DNA from: Ceratobasidium sp. AG-K
Taxonomy: Eukaryota > Basidiomycota > Agaricomycetes > Cantharellales > Ceratobasidiaceae
Length of the DNA: 64,000 nucleotides
Direction of reading: 5' to 3'
NCBI GenBank assembly: GCA_037039685.1
Contig: JAWNGF010000001.1
Coordinates: 7,750,001 to 7,814,000, forward strand
A program made the position numbers and the translations under genes. Positions 1-10,233 of the stretch are shown piece after piece. Each line of letters begins with the position of its first letter. Position 1 is the stretch's first letter. The notes beneath the pieces were generated by a model. That model made no database searches. It was not told the origin of the DNA and worked only from the letters and a program-made list of their open reading frames with translations.

Positions 1-3000
1 CCCTAACTGTGCCTTACAGAATCATTACCCGGACAGTATACCAAATCCCCGCACACCAGAGTGTCTCGGACATCGGTTGAGATTGACATTATATCCCACC
101 AAATACTAAACCGGAACAAACTCTCCCAACGACATCTCCACCACAAGCTTACAATCCCGGCCCCCGCTCCGTCCTCCGAGCCTCTAGTCCAGAGCGTGCG
201 GGAGCTATGGGATTCCGAGCGTGCACGGAGGACTGCGATCGGCTTGAACCCCACCCCCGAACTCCCGACCGAGGGCAACGCGAGTCAGCGAGGTTTGGGC
301 GGTGGATGGGAGCAGGAACCCTTGTTCTGGGAACAGTTTCGGAGTCGTATGAATCCCGAAGCATCCCGACTCAATGAACCTCAGGACTGGGAAAAATGGG
401 TCATGACAGCGTTTGAGAGCGTTGAAGCGCTCTGGGAAGAGGGTTGGAAGAGTTGGGCACCTCAAATCTCTGGGTTAGTGAACGAAGAGACAACGACGAA
501 GCCTGCCACCCAGGTTGCGAGGGAACTCAATCCATTTGGCTCAACGCAGATTGAACAGGATGAGCAGGAGGACCCCCGAACCCCGAAGAACAAGCAGGAT
601 TCTAAACTTGATGAAGTTGATGAAGAGATTGCCTCTGGACAGGCGCTTCAAAACCTCGTGATTGCCGCCGAGCAAGACGACTGGCACGAGACTGACGAGC
701 AATGGGACGACCTCGTATATGACGATATGATGGCGACGCAAGATACGACGAGTAGGGATATTAGCGTCCCGGCAACCCCAGCGTGGGTTCTTTCCTTGAA
801 TCGGTCTGGCATACATGTAGGGGACTGATATGGCCGATTGGGCGCTTGATGATTTAGGAAAGCCCGAACGCGAATCACAGTATCGCCCTCGAACCGGAGT
901 GACCCGTTTAGCTCACCTGAGAGCGTAAGGAGTCGGAGGTACGTAATTATGTGTGGTGTGATGAAATCTCCTGACCGAGTGTGAAGCCGATCGCACATGT
1001 CTCCGAGCGTTACTCCTACCAAGAAACCAAACGCCAAGTATGTTTATTCTCGTATTTCCCGATCCACATCATCGATTGTGTGTCTCACAGGGACTCGCTT
1101 CCTCAACTCGAAGTGTCCGAAGACTTGAACAAGACGCCTATCCGGATGCCCTCCCTAACTAGCATGGGATCCTCTGAGGCCGCAATTCCCCACCCCACAC
1201 CCGCAACCACTCTCGCCCGAAAGCGGGCGGACTCAAAAACGCCTTTACTTGAACAAGACAACCCCTTTTTGGACGCGTCCGTCCGGGTGGAGACTCCCAC
1301 TAAAACCTCGAGCGCATATATCGATGAATTCGATTCTTCACCAGTGGTTAAACGCGCCAAGTTGTCACACTTGTCAGAGTCGGCGCGTAAAACTACTCGA
1401 TGGGCTGATCTCGAGGAACAGGTTGGGTCGTCTCCCGTGAAACTTCCTGCGACTGCTCAGTCTCATAACGCGACGTATGAATACCAATTGGAACCACCCA
1501 AGGCCAAAGATCTTGTTGAATCGCTGGCTGCGTATGGTCTTCCATCTAAAATCCACCGTGCACCTTACTACTCTGACGAAAGGGACGTCCCGGAGCGGCC
1601 TATGCGCTACGCAGGGAGGGTGTTCCATATCAAAGGGGGTACAGGTGTTGGTTCCTTAGATGAATGGGAGCCAACCCATCGTGAAGATCCAGAAGTCGTA
1701 GGTGCTGTACCGACTGGGGATTTTGATGGCATCAATGGCTGGGAGTATGCTGGCGTTCCTCCAAGCGTGCGTGTGGTGAAGCAGTGGTTGGATAGCGCAC
1801 CGAGTCAGGATGGCCCAAGTAAAGCTCCCGATCGGAGGTCCCAGGTACGATATATGCGCCTTGAACAGGGTTGTATGGTTGATTTTTTCCGTGCTTAGAT
1901 CGAAGGTCCAACTCAGAATACGCACGGCTTCAAAATTACCCAGAAGAAAGCTGAAAAGGCCGGTGCAAGGGAAAAGCAAACAATATCAGCTTTGGCAATT
2001 GAAATATTTGGTAAGTTCCTCCAAATAGCCATGGTTTGAATAGCTTATGAACCAACGATCTAGCATGCGCACGGGGTGACTTGTTGCCGAATCCGTCGGA
2101 GGATGAGGTATCCTGTTTGTTTTATTGTTTCTCCGAATCAGGTGGCGACGCTGAGGATCGAGCCGACTACCAAAGTGGGTGCATCGTAGTGTGTTCGAAT
2201 GAACCTCTTGCCGATCCTCGGTGGATTCCTGGATATAAAATCGAAATTGTTCCGACCGAGCTAGACCTGTTGAATGCGCTCATCGACTTGGTTCGAGATT
2301 GGGATCCGGACATCTTGGCAGGATGGCAAGTCCAAACAGCATCATGGGGGTACGTGGACGCGCGTTGTCAGAGTATAGGTATGTACCCTTGGTAGCGCCT
2401 ATGCTTTGTCGAGCTAAGTTGAATAGGCTTGACCCTGTCGGAAGAAATCGCGCGTGTGTCTTCAAACCACGGCCGAAAACAAGGGTCTGAGCGATGGGAC
2501 GAAACGCATGGATCAAGCTTCCAGGTTGTGGGTCGGCATGTGTTGAATGTGTGGCGAATCATGCGATCCGAGCAGACGTTGGACCAGTACACTTATGAAA
2601 ATGTTGCGTTTCATTTGATGCATAAGAGGTGTGTTTGCCGACCAGAGGAGGTCGAGTGGAGTTGACAGTTGGTTTAGAGTGCCGAAATATAGCTTCAAAA
2701 CTCTGACCGAGTGGTTCAAGTCGGGCGTCCCATCCCGTGTGGTTCGAGTGCTCAAATATTGGGCTGACCGGGCCGCAACAATCCTTGACCTACTCGATCA
2801 GACGGAACTTATCCTGAGGACTGCGTACGTAAAACGCGTTAGTGATACAGGGTCCGACTTATCGACTGTGTAGCGAGTCGGCCAGGATCATTGGTGTAGA
2901 TTTCATGTCGGTTCTCACTCGTGGTTCTCAGTTCAAGGTTGAATCGATCATGTTCAAGATTGCCAAGCAGGAGAACTACATATTGATATCTCCATCAAAG

Positions 3001-5359
3001 GAGCAGGTGAGTTTTCTGCAACCATTTCAGCGCATAGTATTCAACACCCACCCAGGTTGGCTCGCAAAATGCATGCGAATGTCTTCCACTCGTCATGGAG
3101 CCCGAGTCTGGGTACTACACCCCGTTGGTGGTACTGGATTTCCAGTCCCTCTACCCTTCGATTATGATAGCATACAACTATTGCTATTCTACTTTCCTCG
3201 GAAGGTGTGCTCTCTTTCAGGGCAGGAATAAGTTTGGCGTTACGGAGCTCGATATGCCTCCTGGGTTGTTGGAGACAATAGGCGAGGAGAATATTCATAG
3301 TACGTATATATGCGAGTTCAGTCTGAATGGTAACTAACGAGCCTTTATATTCAAGTTGCTGCTAACGGCATGGCGTACGCAAAACGTAACGTACGCGAGG
3401 GGCTTTTGGGCCGTATGTTGAGCGAGTTGCTCGACACGCGGATAATGGTTAAGCAGGTGAGGGCCAAATAACCTTGTGCTGTTTTGGCTAAGACTTTTGT
3501 GTGTCCAGGCAATGAAAAGCGCAAAAGGGGACAAGGTTCGTCGGCTGCATCATGGTACGGATGTGTTTACTTCAACACGCTCCATAGGGCTTGCTTAAAA
3601 TATTGAATGCTCGACAGCTCAGCTTGAAGGTATGGTCTACTTGAAACACCACGCTGAAAATTACTTATGTATCAATAACACCTAAGTTCATATGCAACGT
3701 TACCTATGGTTATACGAGCGCCAATTTTAGTGGTCGGATGCCAGCCGCCGAGGTTGCTGACAGCATCGTACAAAGTGGGCGAGAAACATTAGAAAAGGTA
3801 CTCGTCGTCACCTCGTTGTTTGGACGAGATTTAAGAAATTCTCACTAGGCTATCGCGATCATTGAACAAACTCCTAAATGGAGGGCTCGGGTGGTCTATG
3901 GAGATACAGACTCGCTTTTCGTCCACCTTCCGGGAAGAACCAAAGAAGAAGCTTTCAGGCTGGGAAACGAAATAGCGAGTAAGTATTACATCCTTTCTCC
4001 TGCCGATGTTTTCTCAATAGCCTCAGATGTGGTGACGGCAAGTAATCCTCCACCTATCAAACTTAAATTCGAAAAGGTAAGCATATATACTACTCTGAAC
4101 TGCTTCTCCGCGTTAAGCAATATAAAGGTCTATTACCCATGCGTGCTGATGGCAAAGAAGCGATACGTTGGGTTTAAATACGAGAACCCAGATGATAAAG
4201 AGCCGGAATTTGACGCCAAAGGAATTGAGACGGTGCGAAGGGATGGGATAGCGGCTGGTCAAAAAATGGTAGAAAGGTGTTTAAAGTAAGTGGGTAGCCT
4301 CACGAGCCAACATTTAACTCACAAGCTGCCTAGGATCTTATTCCGTAGCCAGGACTTTAGTGCAGTGAAGAAGTACTGCGTTGAATCGTGGACGAAAATC
4401 CTCAAGGGCCAAGTTTCAATTCAAGATTTTATATTTGCGAAAGAAGTACGGCTTGGTACATACAGGTATCATTTATTTCAAACGAGAAAATACCGTAGAA
4501 CTTACATTAAATCATTCCAGTGATAGAGTTGCTCCGCCGCCTGGCGCCGCGGTGGCGGCAAGGAAACTTGCGTTGGACCCCATGGCTGAGCCTCAATACG
4601 GAGATCGTGTGCCGTATGTAATCGTACGGGGAGATCCCGGATCTAGGCTAGTGGACAGAGCGGTCCCACCTGAGGAGCTACTTGGAGATCAGTATGTAAC
4701 CTACGCTTTAAACGGTGATTTATGCATTGAAGCTCCATACAGGCACAAAAGCATTGATGAGGATTATTATATCACCCACACGTTAATACCTCCTTTAGAA
4801 CGAATATTTAACCTGGTGGGAACGAATGTTCGACAGTGGTACGAAGACATGCCAAAACCAACGCGATCAGGAATAAAACCGACTGCGGATGTTGCGTTAA
4901 GGAATGAAGCTGAACTAAATGATAGGCACAACATCGATGAACACTTCAAAAGGCTGGAGTGTGTGGTCTGTAAACAACCCAGTGACACTGGTAAGTCACT
5001 TCCAAGTCAAAAAAAAAACCCATGATATCTCAGCATGGTGCTTCTGCCTGAATTGATTAGGTATCTGTGAGGGATGCCTCAGTGATCCAATGTTCTCAGG
5101 AAAGACGCTCTTGGAGAAGGTTCGCCGGGCGGAGCGAAGAGTAAAAGGTGCACATATGGTCTGTGTCACTTGTACCTCGTCGCCGGTTTCTGAGAGCATC
5201 GCCTGCGAGTCATTGGACTGCCCATGGATGTACAGCCGAGTCAAAGCCTCTCACAAATTGGACAGTGTCAAACGTATACGGGAGCTCGTAACTCTCTTCC
5301 CCAACCTCAAGATCCAGCCAAGGCAAAGCTCCCATCCCGCCGAGTGTGACTCTAGTTAG
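1..5359 (+). CDS. REV3: DNA polymerase zeta catalytic subunit (REV3), 5'-truncated by window edge
   Basis: Family-B translesion DNA polymerase that extends primers past DNA damage in the nucleus together with REV7. The window holds the middle and C-terminal part in many exons; the N-terminus lies upstream. A low-complexity linker (about 60-1900) is followed by the inactive exonuclease-like region (about 2080-2870). The polymerase domain shows DFQSLYPSI (about 3137-3163, metal-binding Asp) and YGDTDS (about 3895-3912, catalytic Asp pair). The C-terminus carries two cysteine modules: CVVCKQ plus GICEGC (about 4960-5080) and CysB with spacing C-x2-C-x10-C-x4-C (about 5160-5225), the [4Fe-4S] site known to bind accessory subunits. 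The stop is TAG at 5357-5359. Exon borders between about 800 and 1110 are not resolved. Family assignment is very secure; exact splice sites were judged by eye. Confidence 0.93.
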
Positions 5360-5465
5360 CTATATATCACTCGGTTAATCTTATATAATCGCATGTTATA
5401 TAGAGTATTATTGCCCCTATCCGAAGCTTAACAAAATGTATCAATGCGATGGTTGATGTGTCCCT

Positions 5466-7220
5466 ATGAATTTTAAATGGACACCACGTAATCCCGTGAC
5501 CTCTCAACTGGCGCTCCCCGCGCATTACTCGCCTATTATGACCAGCATTATGGAAGAACTCAAGGCGGCAAGTCTGCAACTACAAGTCGCGCTGAAGCGT
5601 TATACTAGCGCGTGTGCTGCCGTCCAAGGGTGCTATATCCGGGGTAACATCATCAGCAAGGTTTTACAAGATCACTCGGCCTGTATCAGCGACGAAATAC
5701 AACAAGCAAGCTCTTACCAGACAGAGATCCAACAAGCAAAAGCCGCTTTAAGCCTATCCAGAAACTGTGCTTCTACCGCCACACCCATCAACACTCTTCC
5801 ATCCGAGCTCTTGGGTCGTATTTTTCAATCACTTCTCAACGAACGATCTTGTAACCTTTGCAAGCACAAAGGGCTACGAAGCACGCGTCAACAAACTCTT
5901 GACCGGTTGTTGCAAGTCTGTACTCGCTGGCGCCAGTTTGTGATCACCACACCCAATTTTTGGTCTCATATTGACCTTGTTCCGTGCTGCGGATTCAGCA
6001 AGAGGTTTTTCTCCCGTGCAGAAACTTGTATCATTCGCGCGCGCCAGTCTTTGCTTGACCTTCATATAATCAATATCAACCGTGACCCTCGTCGGCGGGT
6101 TCAGATCGACTACTCCCCTTTGACGCAGTTCCTCGCACCCATCACCGCGCGTATCAGGTCGCTAACATTGAGTGCACAGCCTGAAAGCCACGATTCTGCA
6201 GACTTTTATCGATGTATTCTCCAGGGATGTTTTTCCGGCACCTCGCAAGGAACACTTGCTCAAATAACCATCGAGAATTTGGCTTGGCAATCTCCTAATT
6301 TTATCAGTGATTCTGGGACTGGAACTACGCACATGGACCACCGGGGTGGCCTATTGTTAGGCCTATCCCGGGCCCATTATGAGAGTATTTGGCTTCCTAT
6401 CAAGATTTTACGGCTTTCTGGGCTATTTCCTTGCTGGAGGAGCGTTGCATATCAAGGGCTTGTAGAACTTCATCTTACATGCGGGTGGATTGAAATACCG
6501 ATACCTGAAACGGAGCTCGTCAATATCTTGAAAGCTAGTCCAGCATTGCAAGTCTTCTACTTTGGTCTCAAACTCACTGATCTACTTCCAGAAGATGGTC
6601 CAATTTTACCGGTTCGACTCCAGAGTCTCGTAACGCTCCATTGGCTCCCCAAGCCACCAGCGCAGCCTGGTGCACTGGGAAACTTCTTGCGTTGGCTCGC
6701 TCCAGGTTCAAATCCACTCCAGCTATCCATCCGAGACGAACCGCAATCTCACCTAACCGCGGGTAATAACAGTATCGATAACTTCTTTACACGCTCAAGG
6801 ATTACGAAATTCCACTCGGATGGTTGGCGTGTATCCGGTTCATCCATAACCGCGCTGCTTGAGCGATTACCGTCACTCCAAATACTGGTGATACATAAAG
6901 GCTTATCCCATCTACCCGAAGAGCCTGACGAGGATCGTACAATTGCGATATCCGCATCCTTTCGCCTAGCTAGTCTACATCTAGTGAAGAGCTTCCTTAG
7001 TCTGGATGCGCTGAAAGAAATTGCAAAGAGACGTTTAGTCCAGACGCTCGTTCTGTGGTATTGCGATATCAGTCATCAAAATCCACAAGAGCATTGCAGT
7101 GCGGAGGAGGCCAAGAGGCAAGTGCAATCTGTTTGCTCCGACATCCAGATTAGAGCCTATCGTAAAGGAGATCCAATCATGAGTTGGGATCTGGATGCGG
7201 TCCGCATGGATTCTTCATAA
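5466..7220 (+). CDS. F-box domain protein
   Basis: Single uninterrupted frame of 584 codons with an ATG start; a second in-frame ATG lies about 25 codons in. An N-terminal helical segment (residues about 28-95, likely coiled coil) precedes an F-box at about 108-160, seen as the core INTLPSELLGRIF and a later QVCTRWRQFV...FWSHI segment, the common Agaricomycete form of the motif. The remainder is leucine-rich in spaced blocks, as in the degenerate leucine-rich repeats that such proteins use to bind substrates. By family knowledge it should link a target to SKP1-cullin-RBX1 ubiquitin ligase; the target cannot be read from sequence. The gene starts about 105 bp after REV3 on the same strand. Such F-box genes form large, fast-evolving families in Agaricomycetes and often lack introns, as here. 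Confidence 0.85.
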   Translation: MNFKWTPRNPVTSQLALPAHYSPIMTSIMEELKAASLQLQVALKRYTSACAAVQGCYIRGNIISKVLQDHSACISDEIQQASSYQTEIQQAKAALSLSRNCASTATPINTLPSELLGRIFQSLLNERSCNLCKHKGLRSTRQQTLDRLLQVCTRWRQFVITTPNFWSHIDLVPCCGFSKRFFSRAETCIIRARQSLLDLHIININRDPRRRVQIDYSPLTQFLAPITARIRSLTLSAQPESHDSADFYRCILQGCFSGTSQGTLAQITIENLAWQSPNFISDSGTGTTHMDHRGGLLLGLSRAHYESIWLPIKILRLSGLFPCWRSVAYQGLVELHLTCGWIEIPIPETELVNILKASPALQVFYFGLKLTDLLPEDGPILPVRLQSLVTLHWLPKPPAQPGALGNFLRWLAPGSNPLQLSIRDEPQSHLTAGNNSIDNFFTRSRITKFHSDGWRVSGSSITALLERLPSLQILVIHKGLSHLPEEPDEDRTIAISASFRLASLHLVKSFLSLDALKEIAKRRLVQTLVLWYCDISHQNPQEHCSAEEAKRQVQSVCSDIQIRAYRKGDPIMSWDLDAVRMDSS

Positions 7221-7473
7221 ATACCTCGATTCCATGTAATTATATGATGACTCATGAAATAGGCGTTATAAATAATCCATTGGCCTTACCATCGCATATA
7301 ATTTTGTCACTCGTTTCGCTTTTGTGCTTCGTTTCAACTGTTGGCGAGCAATTTGAAAAGCAGCCTCTTAGTTTGACTTAGCATCACGTGATGGCAATAG
7401 GGGCGTTTCAATTCGTTCCAGTCTCGCCGTGCACGACCACTTATCCCACTCAGCTCGAAAGTGCCTCAACGCC

Positions 7474-8504
7474 ATGTCTTCATTCTTCGGGCTGCAAGTT
7501 TCCCTCACAAAATTTTCATCCAGCGTTTAATTCACACTTGTTTCACTTAGTGCCAAAACCCGCACCTTTAAACCACGAAAAGACGTTCCCGAAGGCACGA
7601 AGCAATACCAGCTACGGAAGTATGCCGAAGCAACGCTAGTATGTCCTATAGTGCTTTGTTCTCCAGGCGTATTTCTGACGCATAACTTGGAACTAGGGTT
7701 CTGGTAACCTCCGACTGGCGGTTGTATTGCCAGACGGAGAAGATTTGAACGAGTGGCTAGCGGTTCATAGTAAGCTATAAAGGATATTTGGACGCATAGT
7801 CGACTAACTCAAACCTAGCCGTTGATTTCTTTAATCATCTGAACATGCTTTACGGGACTGTGACTGAATTTTGTACACCCCAACAGGCAAGATTACCCCT
7901 AAAATGGCTCTGGCTTTAGGACTGACACCTCAACAAAGTGTCCTATTATGTCTGCTGGGCCCAGATACGAGTATCTGTGGGAAGATGGGGTAACATACAA
8001 ACGCCCGACCAAGCTCAGCGCGCCCGATTATGTCGACGCGCTCATGAATTGGGTTCAAGGTTTGCTTGATGATGAAAAGGTTTTCCCGAACAAGATAGGT
8101 ACATAATAGGTATATAGTAGGAAAATTACAGCCATAACGTGGATTATCTAGGCGTCCCATTTCCTCGAAACTTCCAAGCCACTGTCAAGACCATTGTGAG
8201 GCGGCTGTTCCGAGTCTATGCCCATCTGTATAGCCATCACTTCGAGCAAATATCTGCACTAGGTATCGAAGGTTTGTGACCTCCTTGCAAACGTTTGAAA
8301 AGAACGCTTACGACCCAACCAGCACACCTAAACACGAGCTACCGCCACTTTTTCTTGTTCATCAACGAGGTTAGATCGAGTATATGTATCTAATGCTGGT
8401 GTCTGACAACTTCTCTTGGATAGTTTGATCTCGTGGATAAAAAGGAGCTTGTTCCGTTGGACGAGCTAAACGAGGCCATTCTGGCAGAAGACAAGGGCCG
8501 ATAA
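7474..8504 (+). CDS. MOB1: MOB kinase activator 1 (Mob1/phocein family)
   Basis: Adaptor that binds and activates NDR/LATS-type kinases (Dbf2, Cbk1/Orb6 axis) in mitotic exit, septation and polarity. Spliced exons give MSSFFGLAKTRTFKPRKD at the N-terminus, then GSGNLRLAVVLPDGEDLNEW, TEFCT followed by CPIMSAGPRYEY, and near the end HLNTSYRHFFLFINEFDLVD. The Cys/His zinc ligands of the fold are present (FC, CP and the later HLYSHHF region). Length is about 215 residues, normal for Mob1. At least seven exons are needed. Two introns have GC rather than GT at the 5' end: 7494-7550 and 7887-7938. Without them the conserved frame cannot be joined. The start is the ATG at 7474, giving the typical MSxFFG opening; the stop is TAA at 8502-8504. 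Confidence 0.93.
7494..7550 (+). other. GC-AG intron 1 of MOB1
   Basis: Exon 1 ends ...GGGCT and the intron starts GCAAGT, the strong consensus for GC donors, and ends CACTTAG. Splicing here joins MSSFFGL to AKTRTFKP in frame. Using the nearby GT at 7498 puts the next exon out of frame. Length is 57 nt. Confidence 0.8.
7887..7938 (+). other. GC-AG intron of MOB1
   Basis: The exon ends CCCCAACAG and the intron begins GCAAGA and ends CAAAG, 52 nt. Splicing joins TEFCTPQQ to CPIMSAGP, the invariant Mob1 core. There is no usable GT near the boundary. Confidence 0.8.
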
Positions 8505-8635
8505 GCAGAGGAGGGGCTTGTGTCTGCGGTATGACAGCAACTAGGGTTTACATTTGTACTTGTTATTTGACGACCATTATTGCCACTACTTGTGATCAAG
8601 GTGCATTTAGGACAACGCTTTACAACGCATCAAAC

Positions 8636-9879
8636 TTATTTGCCTGCTTTGCGACTGCCAGCGGTCAACGCCTACGAAAATGCAACGCGTTCAGACCCGA
8701 GTAACATGTAAATGGATTATCCATCCACTTACTGATTTAGTCAGCTCGTAGAATCTCCTTTGCCCGGCAAACAGTATGGCAGCGGTTAACACGCTCTGCG
8801 CCAGCTTGCTCCCAATTCCTCGATACAACCCAGCCAATCCCTCGCGTTGCATGGTCTTTGTCAATCCATCCCAAGCCGATTTATACTCCCGACTATGTGC
8901 ATGCCCCGACTGCATACGTGACTTTATAACGATGTATGGATAAGTAAGCGTCGTTGCAACTAATCACTGGTTAGGCTAGGTCGAACGCGCTGGGCGAATA
9001 GGCGGCCTACCAAGTTTTGACAAGGCACCTAGCAAGAAGTAATCAAGCCCGGTGAGAGCAGCCACACCCTTGGAGCGAACTCCACGGAGCTTTGCCGTAC
9101 GCCGAGCCACTAAAGCGTTCTTGAGTTGCTCGAATACTGTATACTGTAGGATGGGGTTGACCACAAGCACCAAGGCAGGGCCGATTCCTCGCCAAAATGC
9201 AGCAGGCCCATCAGTACGAAGAATGTAACGTATAGTGGCTAAGAATCCTAGTTTCTTCTTCGGCCCCTGTGGTTCTGGCGCCTGGGAAGGAGTGGATGTC
9301 GATGGTAGAGTGCGTACGGCTTGGGTCGTCTGAATCACCCAGAGTGGGTTGGATGTAACAGTCGTAGCCGAGCCAGCGAGCAGCCCAGCAAGCATAGACT
9401 CTAACGTTGAGAGTGCGTTGCCCTTTCGTGGAGAAGATTTCAACAATGCAGCTCTTGACTTCTCATAGAAGAAGTAATAGACTCTGTTGAGTAGATATGA
9501 GCAACTCGCAACAAGCAGAGTCATATTTCATACCCATTCGTTACGGCGATCCCAAGTAGCGAGGAGTTTAATCCACTATACAAGCCACGAAGTCCTTCAG
9601 ATTGAATGACGTCCATTACGGCTTGATAGGTAGACTTTCAATTGGTTTATGAGTGTCGCGATAGGCCGAACTATCGCATTGGACACGCACCTTGTCCTCC
9701 TTTTTGATTTCAACTGCAGCTCGAGTTGACAGGAAGATGAGTGGGCTACGAGGTTTTAAGTACGATTAATTCAAGCTTGTCAGTCTATGGGTTATGTATA
9801 CTCACTAAGTGAGTGTCATCGCTACAACACCACCTGCAGCACCAGCTGCGGCATGGATGAGTTGATCGTTATTGGACAT
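8636..9879 (-). CDS. Peroxisomal adenine nucleotide carrier (mitochondrial carrier family, PMP34/ANT1-like)
   Basis: Six-helix solute carrier of the SLC25 fold, expected in the peroxisomal membrane exchanging ATP for AMP to feed fatty-acid activation. The spliced protein begins MSNNDQLIHAAAGAAGG, has the middle repeat LAGLLAGSATTVTSNPLWV and the last repeat LGALSKL...TYPYIVIKSRMQ, and ends GLYRGIGSKLAQSVLTAAIL. The PLWV and TYPYIVIKSRMQ signatures and the GLYRG...KLxQSVLTAA block match the peroxisomal PMP34/PMP47 branch better than mitochondrial carriers. The final small exon (about 8636-8670) encodes ALTAGSRKAGK and a TAA stop after a GTAAGT...CGTAG intron; reading through that intron instead gives a spurious short tail. 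The start is the ATG at 9877-9879, facing AVO1 across about 350 bp. Confidence 0.88.
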
Positions 9880-10233
9880 GTTCAATAGTGAGTTTCTTGA
9901 GCGAAGCAGTAATTAAAGTCCAAATGAGAAGGGCGTTGAACAGTGAGGTGTGTATGGTGGTCGTGAGCAGCTGGATGTTAACCGGTAAATGGCTGAAAAC
10001 GTTGCCGAAGCGCACTGGGGAAATACCGAGGCGCACGTGAATAATTAGCAGTACTGCCCAAGTCCGCTGCTTCTAGATAAGATTAGATCTATTCCAATCC
10101 CGATCAGGAAACGACCCAACTGAAAAGCAACGACGACTTGATTGATTTGTACTTTTAGGCAGCAAGTTTGCGTTGCTCGATGTCTCTTCTAAATGATCCA
10201 GAGTAAGAGAAACATTAAATACTATCATATAAT
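9880..10233. promoter_or_regulatory. Shared intergenic region between the peroxisomal carrier (-) and AVO1 (+)
   Basis: About 350 bp separates the two divergent start codons, so both promoters must lie here or overlap the first exons. I see no coding potential. An AT-rich stretch (AAATACTATCATATAAT, about 10214-10230) sits directly upstream of the AVO1 ATG. Confidence 0.5.
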
